The translations under genes and the position numbers were made by a program. A stretch of 64,000 nucleotides of DNA, from contig CAJNOI010000009.1 in NCBI GenBank assembly GCA_905250115.1, positions 933,125 through 997,124 on the forward strand, given 5' to 3'. The notes beneath the pieces were generated by a model. It was not told the DNA's origin and searched no databases. It saw only the letters and a program-made list of their open reading frames with translations. Below, one piece after another: positions 23,807 through 34,629 of this stretch; the first letter of the stretch is position 1; the number at the start of each line of letters is the position of its first letter. This DNA is from Adineta steineri. Taxonomy: Eukaryota > Rotifera > Eurotatoria > Adinetida > Adinetidae.

Positions 23807-25327
23807 TTAACCATGAAAACCACCACCAGATGAATATGATGTTGAATGAGTAACTTCACGCACATTAGTTGAACTACTTGGTCCAGTTGTATTTTTCATT
23901 AAACGTAAATTTAATGAATCAAGTAATGATCGACCACGATTCATAATTTTTTCTGCTTCCTCAGCAAAATGTCGTAGACCAACTTGATTACCACCACCTT
24001 CGAGTAATAAACGATAACGACGTATTTCTTCTTCTAATGTTGTACGATATTTTTCTAAATCTGTTATATAACCTTTAAGACGATCAATTTCTTCTCGATA
24101 ATGTTTTTGTTCATTAAGTAATTGTTGATCTTCTTTATATGTTGATTCTTGAATTTGTTTACGTATATCAGCTAGTTGTCTATCAAGATCTTGATTTTCC
24201 ATTTGTAAACCATTAACACGTCCACGTATATCAGATATACTACGTGTTATTTCACGAATTTTTTCTGTTTGCCATTGTGATTCAACAGGTTGTTTCGGTT
24301 GATGATATTCAATTAATGCACTAACTTTCGCTTGATAATAATTTTGTAATTGTTGTTGTTGTTGTTCAGTTATTGTTTCAAATTGTTTACGTATTTCACG
24401 TATCGCTGTTGTTAATTCACTTTCAAAGAATGGTGCTGGATCAACATTAGCAATAGCAACTTTAGAACGGAGTTGTTCAACATCAAATTTATGTGCTGTA
24501 TCAATTGCTTTTAATTCTTGTTCAAGAATAGCTTTTTCTGCAATTAATAATTGTTTTTGTGTTGCTTCATTAGCTATTTCCGATATAAGATTAGCTATAT
24601 CAGAACGGATTCGTTGTAATTCAGCATTATATAATGCGATTTCATCATCATTATCCGTAATAGTTTTTCTTATTAATTCTATTTTTTTTTCTAAATCAAG
24701 AATTTTCTCGCGCATTTGTTTTAATTGACCTTTAGCACCATTGATTTGATCTGGTCGTTGGACATTAGCTAAACGTTGTTCAGCTTGTTTAAGACGACCC
24801 TCAGCTTCCTGACGTTTGCCTTGTCCAGAACGTATATCATCATCCATACGTTTCAATGTATCTTCAGCTTCTTTTTTTTCACGTGATATTATTTCATGTA
24901 TACGTTGTAAACCAATACCTTTTTTATTTCGAATATTTTCCAAATCTCGACTAAGTTTACGATTCACAGCTTCTAAATAACGAATTTTACCAATATATTC
25001 AGCAAAACGATCATTTAATTCAGCTAATTGTCGTTTTTCTTCTGTACGTTGACTATTCAATGGAACTAAAGCCCAATTATTACCACCACCACCACGTAAT
25101 CCTGCAGCATTACTTGACATCGATTGTGATACACTCATTGATGATGTAACAGATCGATTTCCACCACCTAAATTTTTCACTGGTCGAGTTATAATAACTT
25201 GACGTGGTGTTATAGCAGACATATAACCAACAGTTGTATCTCCTGAACCATATGCATCATAAGTCGAACCGATACGTGGTTCAGTTGTATATGTTTCTTC
25301 ACGTTGCATATCGTATATTGTTGGCAT
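23807..25327 (-). CDS. Cytoplasmic intermediate filament protein, intronless
   Basis: A 506-residue filament protein with an uninterrupted coding region. The rod starts LNDRFAEYIGKIRYLEAVN (coil 1A) and ends EIRRYRLLLEGG (coil 2 end). The coil 2 start aligns with the middle IF gene (NVDPAPFFESELTTAIREI against NLDPSHFFRNELAQAIRDI). The head (about 90 residues) is Ser/Gly-rich, and the tail is short and ends SSGGGFHG, with no lamin tail domain. The first in-frame ATG is at 25327 (MPTIYDM). The in-frame codon at 25345 is TTG, not ATG. A TATATAAAG at 25383-25391 lies about 55-65 bp upstream of the ATG, a good position for a core promoter with a short leader. It is a paralogue of the two preceding genes. 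Confidence 0.93.
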   Translation of the reverse strand: MPTIYDMQREETYTTEPRIGSTYDAYGSGDTTVGYMSAITPRQVIITRPVKNLGGGNRSVTSSMSVSQSMSSNAAGLRGGGGNNWALVPLNSQRTEEKRQLAELNDRFAEYIGKIRYLEAVNRKLSRDLENIRNKKGIGLQRIHEIISREKKEAEDTLKRMDDDIRSGQGKRQEAEGRLKQAEQRLANVQRPDQINGAKGQLKQMREKILDLEKKIELIRKTITDNDDEIALYNAELQRIRSDIANLISEIANEATQKQLLIAEKAILEQELKAIDTAHKFDVEQLRSKVAIANVDPAPFFESELTTAIREIRKQFETITEQQQQQLQNYYQAKVSALIEYHQPKQPVESQWQTEKIREITRSISDIRGRVNGLQMENQDLDRQLADIRKQIQESTYKEDQQLLNEQKHYREEIDRLKGYITDLEKYRTTLEEEIRRYRLLLEGGGNQVGLRHFAEEAEKIMNRGRSLLDSLNLRLMKNTTGPSSSTNVREVTHSTSYSSGGGFHG

Positions 25328-25382
25328 TTTTTTTTCGAGACACAAATATCACGAATATATAAAATATGTTTAGCGAAATATA

Positions 25383-25391
25383 CTTTATATA
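25383..25391 (-). promoter_or_regulatory. Putative TATA box of the intronless IF gene
   Basis: The minus-strand sequence is TATATAAAG. It lies about 56 bp upstream of the ATG at 25327, implying a transcription start near 25355 and a leader of about 30 nt. Position and sequence fit a TATA promoter, but in such AT-rich DNA chance matches are frequent. Confidence 0.45.
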
Positions 25392-26032
25392 GTCGAGAGA
25401 CAAAGAAATATATATATGTGCGAAATTATTCATTTAATATAACATCAAAACTCATAAATCGAAATATGATAACATATTATTCTATCGTACTATTAAAAGC
25501 AGTATGTTATATTCAAGGTCTGACAAGTCAATAGAATTTGTATTAGAAGAAAAAAACCGCAATTATTTTACCTGTTTCTGCTATTGATAATGGCCATGAT
25601 AGAGTACTTGATTGCAATGACACCGGTTCGGAAGCTGAAAATAAAGATCAATAAACCACAGAGTATAAACGAGTTCGAAAAACAAAGAATAGTTAACTGA
25701 ATGGCTGCTTTACCTATCATTATCGAATATATTCTATTCAAAAAAAACGCGAAGTATACTACAAGATGTTTATTTTATGCATACACCTTTGATTCTGTTA
25801 GGAGATAGAGAATATTTACATTGTAAATCGATTAATGTTAATCCGTAAATGATTACCAAGGTTACATTGGAGATTTTTGTTAAACTGAATGAAATACTAT
25901 CCTCATCTACATTCGCAATATAATCTAAACATCTATTTAGCAATGATATCATCTGGCAACAACTAATCCTTCATTCTATATGTATATGGCAACTTACGCC
26001 AAGGTCAAATTCAATTTTTTCAGATAAAATAT

Positions 26033-29000
26033 TTATTTACGTGATATGATTGGAATGTTTATTGCTTTTTTAACAGTAAGTTTAATATATTCACATTGAT
26101 TATACCATAATGAATGAAATAATAAATGATATTCTTCAAGTGTTGTTAATGTTGAATTATTATTTATACTAATAATTTCATCACCAACATGTAAATTTGG
26201 ACAATATTGTGAATCAATAATCGATGAAATCATGATTTTATCATCATCTGTTTGTTCTAATTCAAATCCATAATGACCAATATGATTTTTTTGACGTTTA
26301 ACTGGTAAAATTAAACAATATGGTTTAATATTATTTATTTTTAAATTTTCCTGTTCATTAATTGTATTGACTTCTTCATCGATGGGTGTTAATTGATGTT
26401 GTTTTTGTTCAAATTCATTAATTTGTTCTAATATTATTTGATATTGATCGAGATCATTTAAATAACGTTGATATAATTCTTCAAATTCTTCATCAACATC
26501 ATCTGTTATTTCACGAGAATTATTTTCTTCATTAAATGATAATTGATGATAATTATTTGTATTTGCTAGAATAATTTCCGATGGATAATCAGAATTTTGT
26601 TGTATTAATGATTTATCATCTGTTATTGTATTTTCTTCAGCATCAGTATTCCATTCAATCGATTGATTTTTATCAAGTTTTGATTGTTCATCAATATCTA
26701 TTATTGTATCATCATAAACAAAAACTAAATGATTGATACATGATTGTTTTTGATTCATATCATCAACAATTCCAATAAGATTATCAATCGATGATTTCTT
26801 ATAGATATCATCATTATCATTGATTACAACAGGAGTAAATGTTTCTGTTTGTTCGAGAAGATTATCAGAAAATATATTTGATTGAATAGATGAGGCATGT
26901 ACATCATAGTCACAACTATTATCATTGGATGATGCGTTAGTATGAAATCCATCATCAAATGTAATTAATGGATTAATATTTATTGTTTGATTATTTTTAG
27001 TTGAAAATAATGAATCAAGATCAATTTCCACACGAGATTCTTTGGCAGTATGATAAGATATTGCTGTTTGATCATCGAAATCAATTAAACTATCAATATC
27101 CATTGTTTCACATGTTTCGACTAACGGTGCAATAGATTTTGGTATAATTAAATTTATCTAATTAGAAAAAAAAATATAATAATTAAATTATATAACTTTC
27201 AATGGAAATTCAGAACTATATTAACCCTTTCAGGACGATGGTACAACAAATGTACCACCTACCCTGGAGGGGGGGAGGGTCCATGGTTTAAAAAAAAACA
27301 ATTTTGTTTTTGAGTCGCGGTCGAAAAGATAGTATAAGAATAATACACTGATCACGAAAGCAAAACTAGTCCTGAAAGGGTTAAAAGGGATTCCCGAATA
27401 TCGCCAGCGTCATTATGTGATTACATATGTATAAAAATAGCTTTTGGTAACTATATGAACGGGTTTAGAGTATGATATACTTATTCTGATAATATTAGGT
27501 GAGTTTGTCATATGTATCTTAGAGATGGGCAACTCTGGGGGTGAGCAACTCCAGGTAAAAAAGCGTCAACTCTGGAGTTGGAGTTGCCCATCTCTGATGT
27601 ATTTTACACTAATCTTGTGTTGTTACTGTTGGCGAAAATTCACTGAACTTACGCCAAATCGCGTCTGAACTTTCGCTAATTGGTGAGGACACAATAAGCC
27701 TATTAAAATAAATAGAATGTTTGTTTTGGATTAAACTTTCAGTTAAAATTCTTTTTATTTTTAATTGTTGCTGTTGCCAAATTGTGTCAATCTCCATAAA
27801 AAACAGTATTTTTATTGTTATACTCGAGAGAATGGTTTGATAATAAGCAGTCTTCTTTAATATTTATTTGAAATGATTATCTTATACGAACACTACGGAG
27901 ATATTTGTTCAACGTTATATAAACGTACCCTCATGTGACATACGATGATCGCATTAATCTATGGCAATTATGAAACATTGAACAGGTTATTTTAAAACAT
28001 CATAGTACTACAACTTATAGTGTGATGTAAATCCCTACAGCTAAATATTATTTCTTTCTATTTAGAAATGTAATATCATCATAAAACGCTTTACTAAACA
28101 TACATTATTTGTTGATGATATGGATTGTTCGGTAGAATGTTGTTGAATATCATCTAAATTAAATATTGGAATGATTTCAGACTGTTTTTCAGTTGATATT
28201 TTCTGTTGAATAGCTTCTAAGAAAGAACTTGTATTTGTAGTTGTTGGATTCAATTTATTAAAATCAAAACGAACATTGAGTAAAAGTGGTGATGGACTAA
28301 TATTAGTACGATCAGCAATTGATGTATGAAAACTACCACGAATTTTATCTAATTCATTTGTATTGATTTTGATTTTATTTGGTATTATTCGAGGATTACT
28401 TAAACCTGTTGATAAATATGTAGCCATAAATATTGTTTGATCATTTTTATCTAATCGAAATTTTGGTAAAGGACATTGATCTTGAAAAGATGATGATGAT
28501 GATAAATTCCAAGGAGATTTTTCACTCCATGCATCAATCATAGGTGCATGAAATATATATTGATTTTCTTGTAAACGACGAGTTTTTTTGTCTATTTCAC
28601 CATAGAGTTCTCGAATTTGATCATGACTATAATTTGGCATTGATGATGGTATTGTTGGAGAATGAGCTGCTTCATAAGCGATTTCACGACCACGTAAAAT
28701 CATAGCATTGGTTGTATCAGGTTTATTGATAAGTTCACGACGATATATAAAACATGCATCAGTAACAATTTTTGTTGGTAAACTTCGATAAGATCGACAA
28801 GATTTATCCGATGATGAATATGAAGAACTAAAATTGATATAAAATCATATATTTCAATTTTCTGGTACTTATTGTCTTTATTCTAAAGTTCATCAAAAAT
28901 TCATCCTCAGAAATCGAATCTTTTAGTAATTATCTGCTTTGAAAAAGTTTTTGAGTATAATTAATGATAGTTTTACATAACAGAGATTTTTTTAAATGTA

Positions 29001-32000
29001 TATTCCTATTATCTAACTAAGAATTGTACAACAACTATCGCATGACTAATTTCGATTGAAATCAATACAATCTTGCTCATCTTTCTATCAAAAGTATAGC
29101 GTAAAAATGAAATATATATATTTTAGCGATACGCTGAATCTTTATTGTATAACTATTGAACTTACATATCTTTTGATTGTTTTTCGTCATGGGTATTAAC
29201 GTGATCTACTGATATATTTGGTGTCTGTTGAACTGAATCAAATGGTTTTTGTATAAATATTGAATTATCTTTTTCTATTAATTTTATGTGTCGATGTTGA
29301 GTAGACTTTGAAATGAGCTTTTGATCTATCAATACATATAAATATATAATATTTTTTTAAATTTCTATAATATATTTACCATCTGTTTCAATCGTATTTT
29401 TCTTTTTAATGAGATTATTTTTTTGTTTTTGAGTTGATGTTGTTTTTTTCTTATTGGAAAATAAACTTAAAAGTTTTTTTGATTCACTATTTACAAATGA
29501 TGATGTTTTACGATTATCATTAACTTGATTATTATGAGATAAATTTTGAAATTCATGAAATGTTAATGAACCTAAATGTTGTACTGTTGTATTATTAAAT
29601 AATGATCGATCTATACAGCGACATATGCCAATTTGAATTGTTTTATTTTCTCGACGTAAAGCAGTAAATTCTGATTTAACACGATCAATTGTTAATGCTA
29701 CGGGTGGTTTAATAACATTTGTTTCATTGAGAAATATTAAAACATCTCCTGAAAATGAAAATATTCAAATTAAAACTTCTCATCACGAAAGATCATTATC
29801 TCAATAGGATACGATCCTAATTGTATAAATCAGTAATTCTTGATTCATTCTATCAATCAATAAACAATGTGAACAGTACAAAATATTGATTCTATAAAGT
29901 GATACATGTAGAGGGAGGGTAAGGACGGCGGTGCCCTCTCGGAGATCGATTTTGCCCTTCCGAAAATTGCACTTTTTGTGCTTATACTGTGTATTTTCCT
30001 TCCAGAAATTAGATTTTCGCCCTCTCGGAAGGAAAAATCTAGATAAAACACTGGTTCTATATAATTAATAGAAAAAAACAGATCAACAAAGTTTCATATG
30101 AGCGCATGTAATTCTTTATCTCGTTGATATCGATATTCACGATTAGTAGTATTGTGTCAACTTCTATATAACTTTCACATGCATTCGCAAGATTTTTATC
30201 CACCTCATTGACAGTTAAGAGTAATATTGTACATTTTCACACGCATTTTATATTCATATGTTCATGCAACGATAGATAAAAATCTTCTATTCTCGATATT
30301 ATTCTTTTTTTTATCAATAGTATTAAACTTACTTAAAATAGTGAGATAATCATAAATACTATATTAGAATAACGAGCGATAATAGTACTGTACTTATGAT
30401 GAATAATAGCGAAAACCTTTAACTTGTACCTAGATAAACACTGCTAATTATTAAAATCAAGGTTGCGCTTATATCAGTTTGAAATAAATCAAAACAAACT
30501 TATTAAATAAGAAGATTCTATTAATGAATAACAATTAGACATTTAAAAACGAAAAAATAAAATAAAATAAAAACCATGTTTGCCTATAGCATATACTGAA
30601 AGTAGGGTGTTATGTTTACTCTGAGCGATAGAAGAAATGTTAAACGAAAAGCTTTAAAAAAAACACTGTTCTTTCACGCGCGAAATGTTCAATTCGAAAT
30701 AATTTATTCCTCATCAACAAGTGGTTTATCAATAAGTTCGATTTCCTGTCCATATTGATTTAATTCAAATAGACAAATATAGTTCAATCCTTTCTTAAGT
30801 AATTGTTTTGGAACAAATAATGTTTGTTGTGGACCAATATTCCAATATCTTCCTATATTGAAACCATTTATAAATGCTACTCCTTTACCCCAACTTGATC
30901 CTAATGATAGAAATGTATCTTCTATTGATTGTCCAGCTTCAATTGTAAATGTTGCACGAAATAATTTCGGACCATGAGAAAGACGACTAGTTGTACTGTC
31001 TTCACTACTGACAAATGTATTCCATTCTTTCACACCAGATGTACCTTTAGAAAAGTCTAATAAAATCATAGACCATTTCTTTAATTCTATAGTATTATCT
31101 AGCATGACATTATTTAAAATACCCTTACGACTATAATCTAAACCTACACCATAATAGATTCGTCCCAGATTTTCAACTAAAATTGTTAAAGTTTTTGTAT
31201 CCGCTGGAATTTCCGTTTCAATCTTATATGTAGTATGATTTGATCGAAAAACTCGTTCACCATTAGATAAAACTATAGCACTATCTGCAATTTCTGGTAC
31301 TGATAAAGTATGTTTTTCATTTGTTTGACTTTTTGATTCAATCTCATCGTTGACATATACAATATAACCCTGTGTTATTCCAGATTTTTTCAAATCTTCC
31401 ATACATAATGGGCCTTCAGTTGATTCATATTTTGTTCCTAGACTTTTATCAGCAATAACTTGATCAAAATTTCGAAAATCTGTTATTCTTATTTTTCCAT
31501 ATGATCCTTTCTTTTTTTCTTTCATATCTTTTAATTCAAATGTATCAAGTGCTGTACGTTCATGATTATAAATAATTAATGATGGATTTTGTTCATAAAA
31601 TTTACCAATAACATTACGTATTGCATAATATTTTTTGTTTAAATCACCTGATTCACTTATGGGTGCATCATAATCATATGATGTAACTGTTGGTGTAAAA
31701 TGTTTAAACTGAAAATGATTTGCTCCAGATGTAAAACCATAATTTGTACCACCACAAAACATATAGAAATTAACTGATATTTCATATTGAGATGTTAACA
31801 ACATTTCTTCGACATCAGATTCTAATTCATCTGAACTATAGGTACCTTTTTCACCTGTTCGATGTTTTTTACCCCATTGATCAAATCCACCTGTCCAATA
31901 TTCAGTTACCATAATATGTTTATCTGCACGAAATGCAAGTAATTTTTCAACGCGTTGTGTTACTTCTCGTTGAAAATTAACTGTTGCCCATACATCATCT

Positions 32001-34596
32001 AATGTACCTTGTGCAAGAACACTAGGTGCATCAGCTGTAAAATGTATTTCATCTAAACCATGTTTAACGTACATTGAACGAAGTGATTCTAGATAGGCTT
32101 TATCTGCACCATAACTTCCATATTCTTGTTCAATTTGAAATGCAATGATAGAACCACCATTACGACGATTGTATTGATATTTTGCAAGAATTGGTAATAA
32201 GGCAGCATAATATTTTTCAAGTGGTTCCATAAATCCACCATATGAACTACGAACAACCATTTCACCATCATACAATAGCCAACTTGGTAAACCACCAAAT
32301 TCCCATTCAGCAGCAATATAAGCTAAAATAAAAGTTTTAAAATATAGATTATCAAATGGGATATAATTCGATAATTTTTTATTTTCCATTAGTACAGAAC
32401 TTGACTTTCAAAATTTTTTTTTTCTTTTACATAATTGACTTCATTAACACAAGGTCGAAAAATGTGTTCAAGTTTCCCATTAAATAACGCACCGAACCAT
32501 GTACAACTCGATATCAGGTATGTCAAAAATTAGTTATCATATCTGTCCTTCACTAATCATCAACGAGACAATACTGTGTGTATGTGTCTAGTATCTTATG
32601 TCCTTGATCATTTATAAAATGCAAAAGGATTTATATTCCAATTAAAGTCAAATTCAATATCAATGAATGGATCTGATTAGAAAAAATTGGTGTATAATTC
32701 TAATTCGCATTTTTTCTTCAGTAGACTAATCATAATATTTTTCGTAGTCTATTTATGATAGAATCTTTCTCTATAAATTTGAAAAATAAGATAAAAATAT
32801 TTATCTTTACCTGACGGTCGAATAATTGTAAACATTTCATGTTTGTGAACTAATTTTAAGAATTTAATTAAATCATCAAAATCATATTTTCCAACTTCAC
32901 GTTCATGTACATTCCATGGAATAAATGTTTCAACGGTATTTAAACCAGCCGCTTTCATATTTTCAATTCTTTCTGACCATGAATCCGAAAATATCCGAAA
33001 ATAATGTAATGAACCACTTAATATACGAAATGGACGCATTGTTTGTCTATAAGTATCATCTTGTTTGAATAAACGAATAAATAAACGTTTTTCTTCATCA
33101 AGAACTAATGTTTGTCGATCGCTGGTTTTTGGTGCACGAGTATTTAAATGATAAAGACTTACCAAGAATACTAGTAAAATTATTGATCGATATCTTGAAT
33201 AACATATACGCGGTGTATATGATCGAAAAAATGAAGAATGTCTAAACCTTCTTGCGAAAAACATTGGATTTTAACTATTTGTTTTATCTTCCTATACTCT
33301 CGAAATTGTGAAAGATTCACGTTTATGTTCGCTTATTTTTCTACGGTTCGATAAACATGCGTACATGCGTATAACTGTGCCCGGCAAATTTAGTCGGCAC
33401 GAAAAAACCCTTTTTTTCCTAAGCGTTAGGTATAGATAAAAAAATGTCGTTGGGTAAGAGATAAGAGAAACAAAAATCAATCATCCTGAACACATTAAAA
33501 ATGAATGACATTTATCGGGTGAATCATAATATACTATTGACTTCAATGACAAACGTATTCTATTGTATATATGTACAAAGATCACAATTATATCGATAGA
33601 TATTATTTTTTTTCTTTCTCTTTTCTCAAAAAAAAAAAAGTACATCTAATAACTTACCATTACGAACCCCATTCTTATATAACCCATGGGAAATATTATA
33701 AAAAATTAATAACCGTTTATCATTTGAATTCATACTTAAATGAATATTACGTTCACGACTTGCATTAAATATATAAAAATGAAGTAATGTATTCGATTCA
33801 TCAATGGGTTGTATCGATAGGTTATTATTATTATTATTATTCATATTAATTTGTTTCTTTTCCAATTGTACATCATTATGTGCACAACCAATATTGCCTA
33901 GAATGAAAAGAGAAAAAAAATATATATTAATTGAAATTAAATCAATAAAAAATACCAGAAAATTTCTTCGATATCGAATGTTTTTTCATTTCAGTTTTTA
34001 ATAAAGAAACAAGTGCAATCTTTTCATGTAGATCATAATAACTATAAGAATTTTGTTCAATGCTTTCCATTGACCTCTTGACAACTAGTCTATTCAATAG
34101 GTATAATATCTTTTTCTTTATCCAAAGACAAGTTAAAGTTTAAAACAATGACATGATGCTAAGCTTCTCATTTTTTCTTTATGTACAGTATTAATCTTTA
34201 CGAATATAAGGAAAAAGAAAAAAAAATAATTACAACGATCGGGCGGGCAAGGCGAACGAAGATGATGATGATCAACTGAATTGATTAAATCGGATCAATT
34301 CATTCTTTCGTTCGTCTATAAACGAAATCTAGTGTTAGTATTATTATTATTGTTATTGTTTGTTGTTATCGATGATAATTGTATAAATATACAATCGATG
34401 TCCGGTTAGTGTAGGAAGATATAAATCCGATTAATTATAATTTATTTCATATGTACTTACTTTTATCGATAATATCCTTTTGAATTTGTTTTTGTATGCA
34501 AGCATGTTTTTTTGATATAGAACGTTTTTCTTTTATATAAGATTTAGACGAACGTAAACTTCCATAAAAACTATGCCATGAAAGACAGTCGACCAT
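26033..34596 (-). CDS. Two-PDZ-domain protein hosting a nested gene in an intron
   Basis: Seven exons join in frame on the minus strand: 34596-34461, 34084-33956, 33898-33658, 29748-29383, 29325-29168, 28827-28104 and 27157-26033, encoding about 960 residues. PDZ1 is assembled across the 3.9-kb third intron: KRLLIFYNISHGLYKNG VRN joins GDVLIFLNETNV, the βC-βD part of a PDZ fold. PDZ2 is near the C-terminus: HYGFELEQ, then LHVGDEIISINN, then EYIKLTVKK. The rest is polar and probably disordered, with an Asn run coded by AAT repeats. PDZ proteins bind C-terminal peptides of membrane or junction proteins, but I recognise no specific orthologue. The ATG at 34596 is chosen because the joined frame is open from there. 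An in-frame ATG also lies at 34629. Extra 3' exons are possible (see findings). Confidence 0.75.
27221..27384. mobile_element. piggyBac-type MITE with TTAA duplications
   Basis: The 156-bp core 27225-27380 begins CCCTTTCAGGAC and ends with its exact inverse GTCCTGAAAGGG. It is flanked on both sides by TTAA (27221-27224 and 27381-27384). TTAA target duplication with CCC...GGG ends is the hallmark of piggyBac elements. A subterminal palindrome, GGTACA/TGTACC, lies at 27240-27256. There is no coding capacity, so it would need a transposase encoded elsewhere. It lies in the last intron of the PDZ gene. Confidence 0.88.
27520..27596. mobile_element. 77-bp hAT-type MITE
   Basis: The element starts TAGAGATGGGCAACTC and ends with the inverse GAGTTGCCCATCTCTG. 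It is flanked by ATGTATCT (27512-27519) and ATGTATTT (27597-27604), an 8-bp target duplication with one mismatch. Terminal YAG...GGGCAA repeats with 8-bp duplications are typical of hAT elements. It is in the same PDZ-gene intron as the piggyBac MITE. Confidence 0.85.
29885..30050. repeat. G+C-richer block with a repeated decamer (possible decayed element)
   Basis: This block stands out from the AT-rich intron around it. GCCCTCTCGG occurs twice (29933-29942 and 30019-30028), and related pieces (GCCCTTCCGAAAATT, CCTTCC) lie between. No terminal repeats or target duplication were found, so its nature is open. Confidence 0.35.
30704..33264 (-). CDS. GH35 beta-galactosidase-like membrane-anchored protein
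   Basis: A glycoside hydrolase family 35 protein of 690 residues in two exons, 33264-32811 and 32322-30704, joined at RPS/AYIAAEWEFGGLP. A basic N-terminus followed by SIILLVFLVSLYHL predicts a signal anchor (type II) or uncleaved signal. The TIM-barrel motifs are clear: ENMKAAGLNTVETFIPWNVHE near the start, WEFGGLPSWLL, the acid/base segment FQIEQEYGSYG, the nucleophile segment TEYWTGGFDQWG, and MFCGGTNYGF. C-terminal galactose-binding modules end with VAFINGFNIGRYW. In the acid/base segment the residue before the catalytic Glu is Gln, where GH35 and clan GH-A enzymes nearly always have Asn. Expected activity is removal of terminal beta-galactose. The gene lies entirely inside the third intron of the PDZ gene, same strand. 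Confidence 0.92.
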
Positions 34597-34629
34597 GGAT
34601 GTCTTCTTCTCGTAGAAATGATATATCAA

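Noticed and set aside
25328-25345. N-terminal extension of the intronless IF gene
   Set aside because: The in-frame codon at 25345 is TTG; the first ATG is 25327.
27609-27797. 62-codon ORF in the last PDZ intron with an internal GTAAGT
   Set aside because: It looks partly coding, but using the donor gives an incompatible phase with the next exon and no good acceptor is seen. Kept as noise unless transcripts appear.
33375-33405. Short hairpin GTGCC...GGCAC upstream of the GH35 gene
   Set aside because: Only a 5-bp perfect stem; expected by chance.
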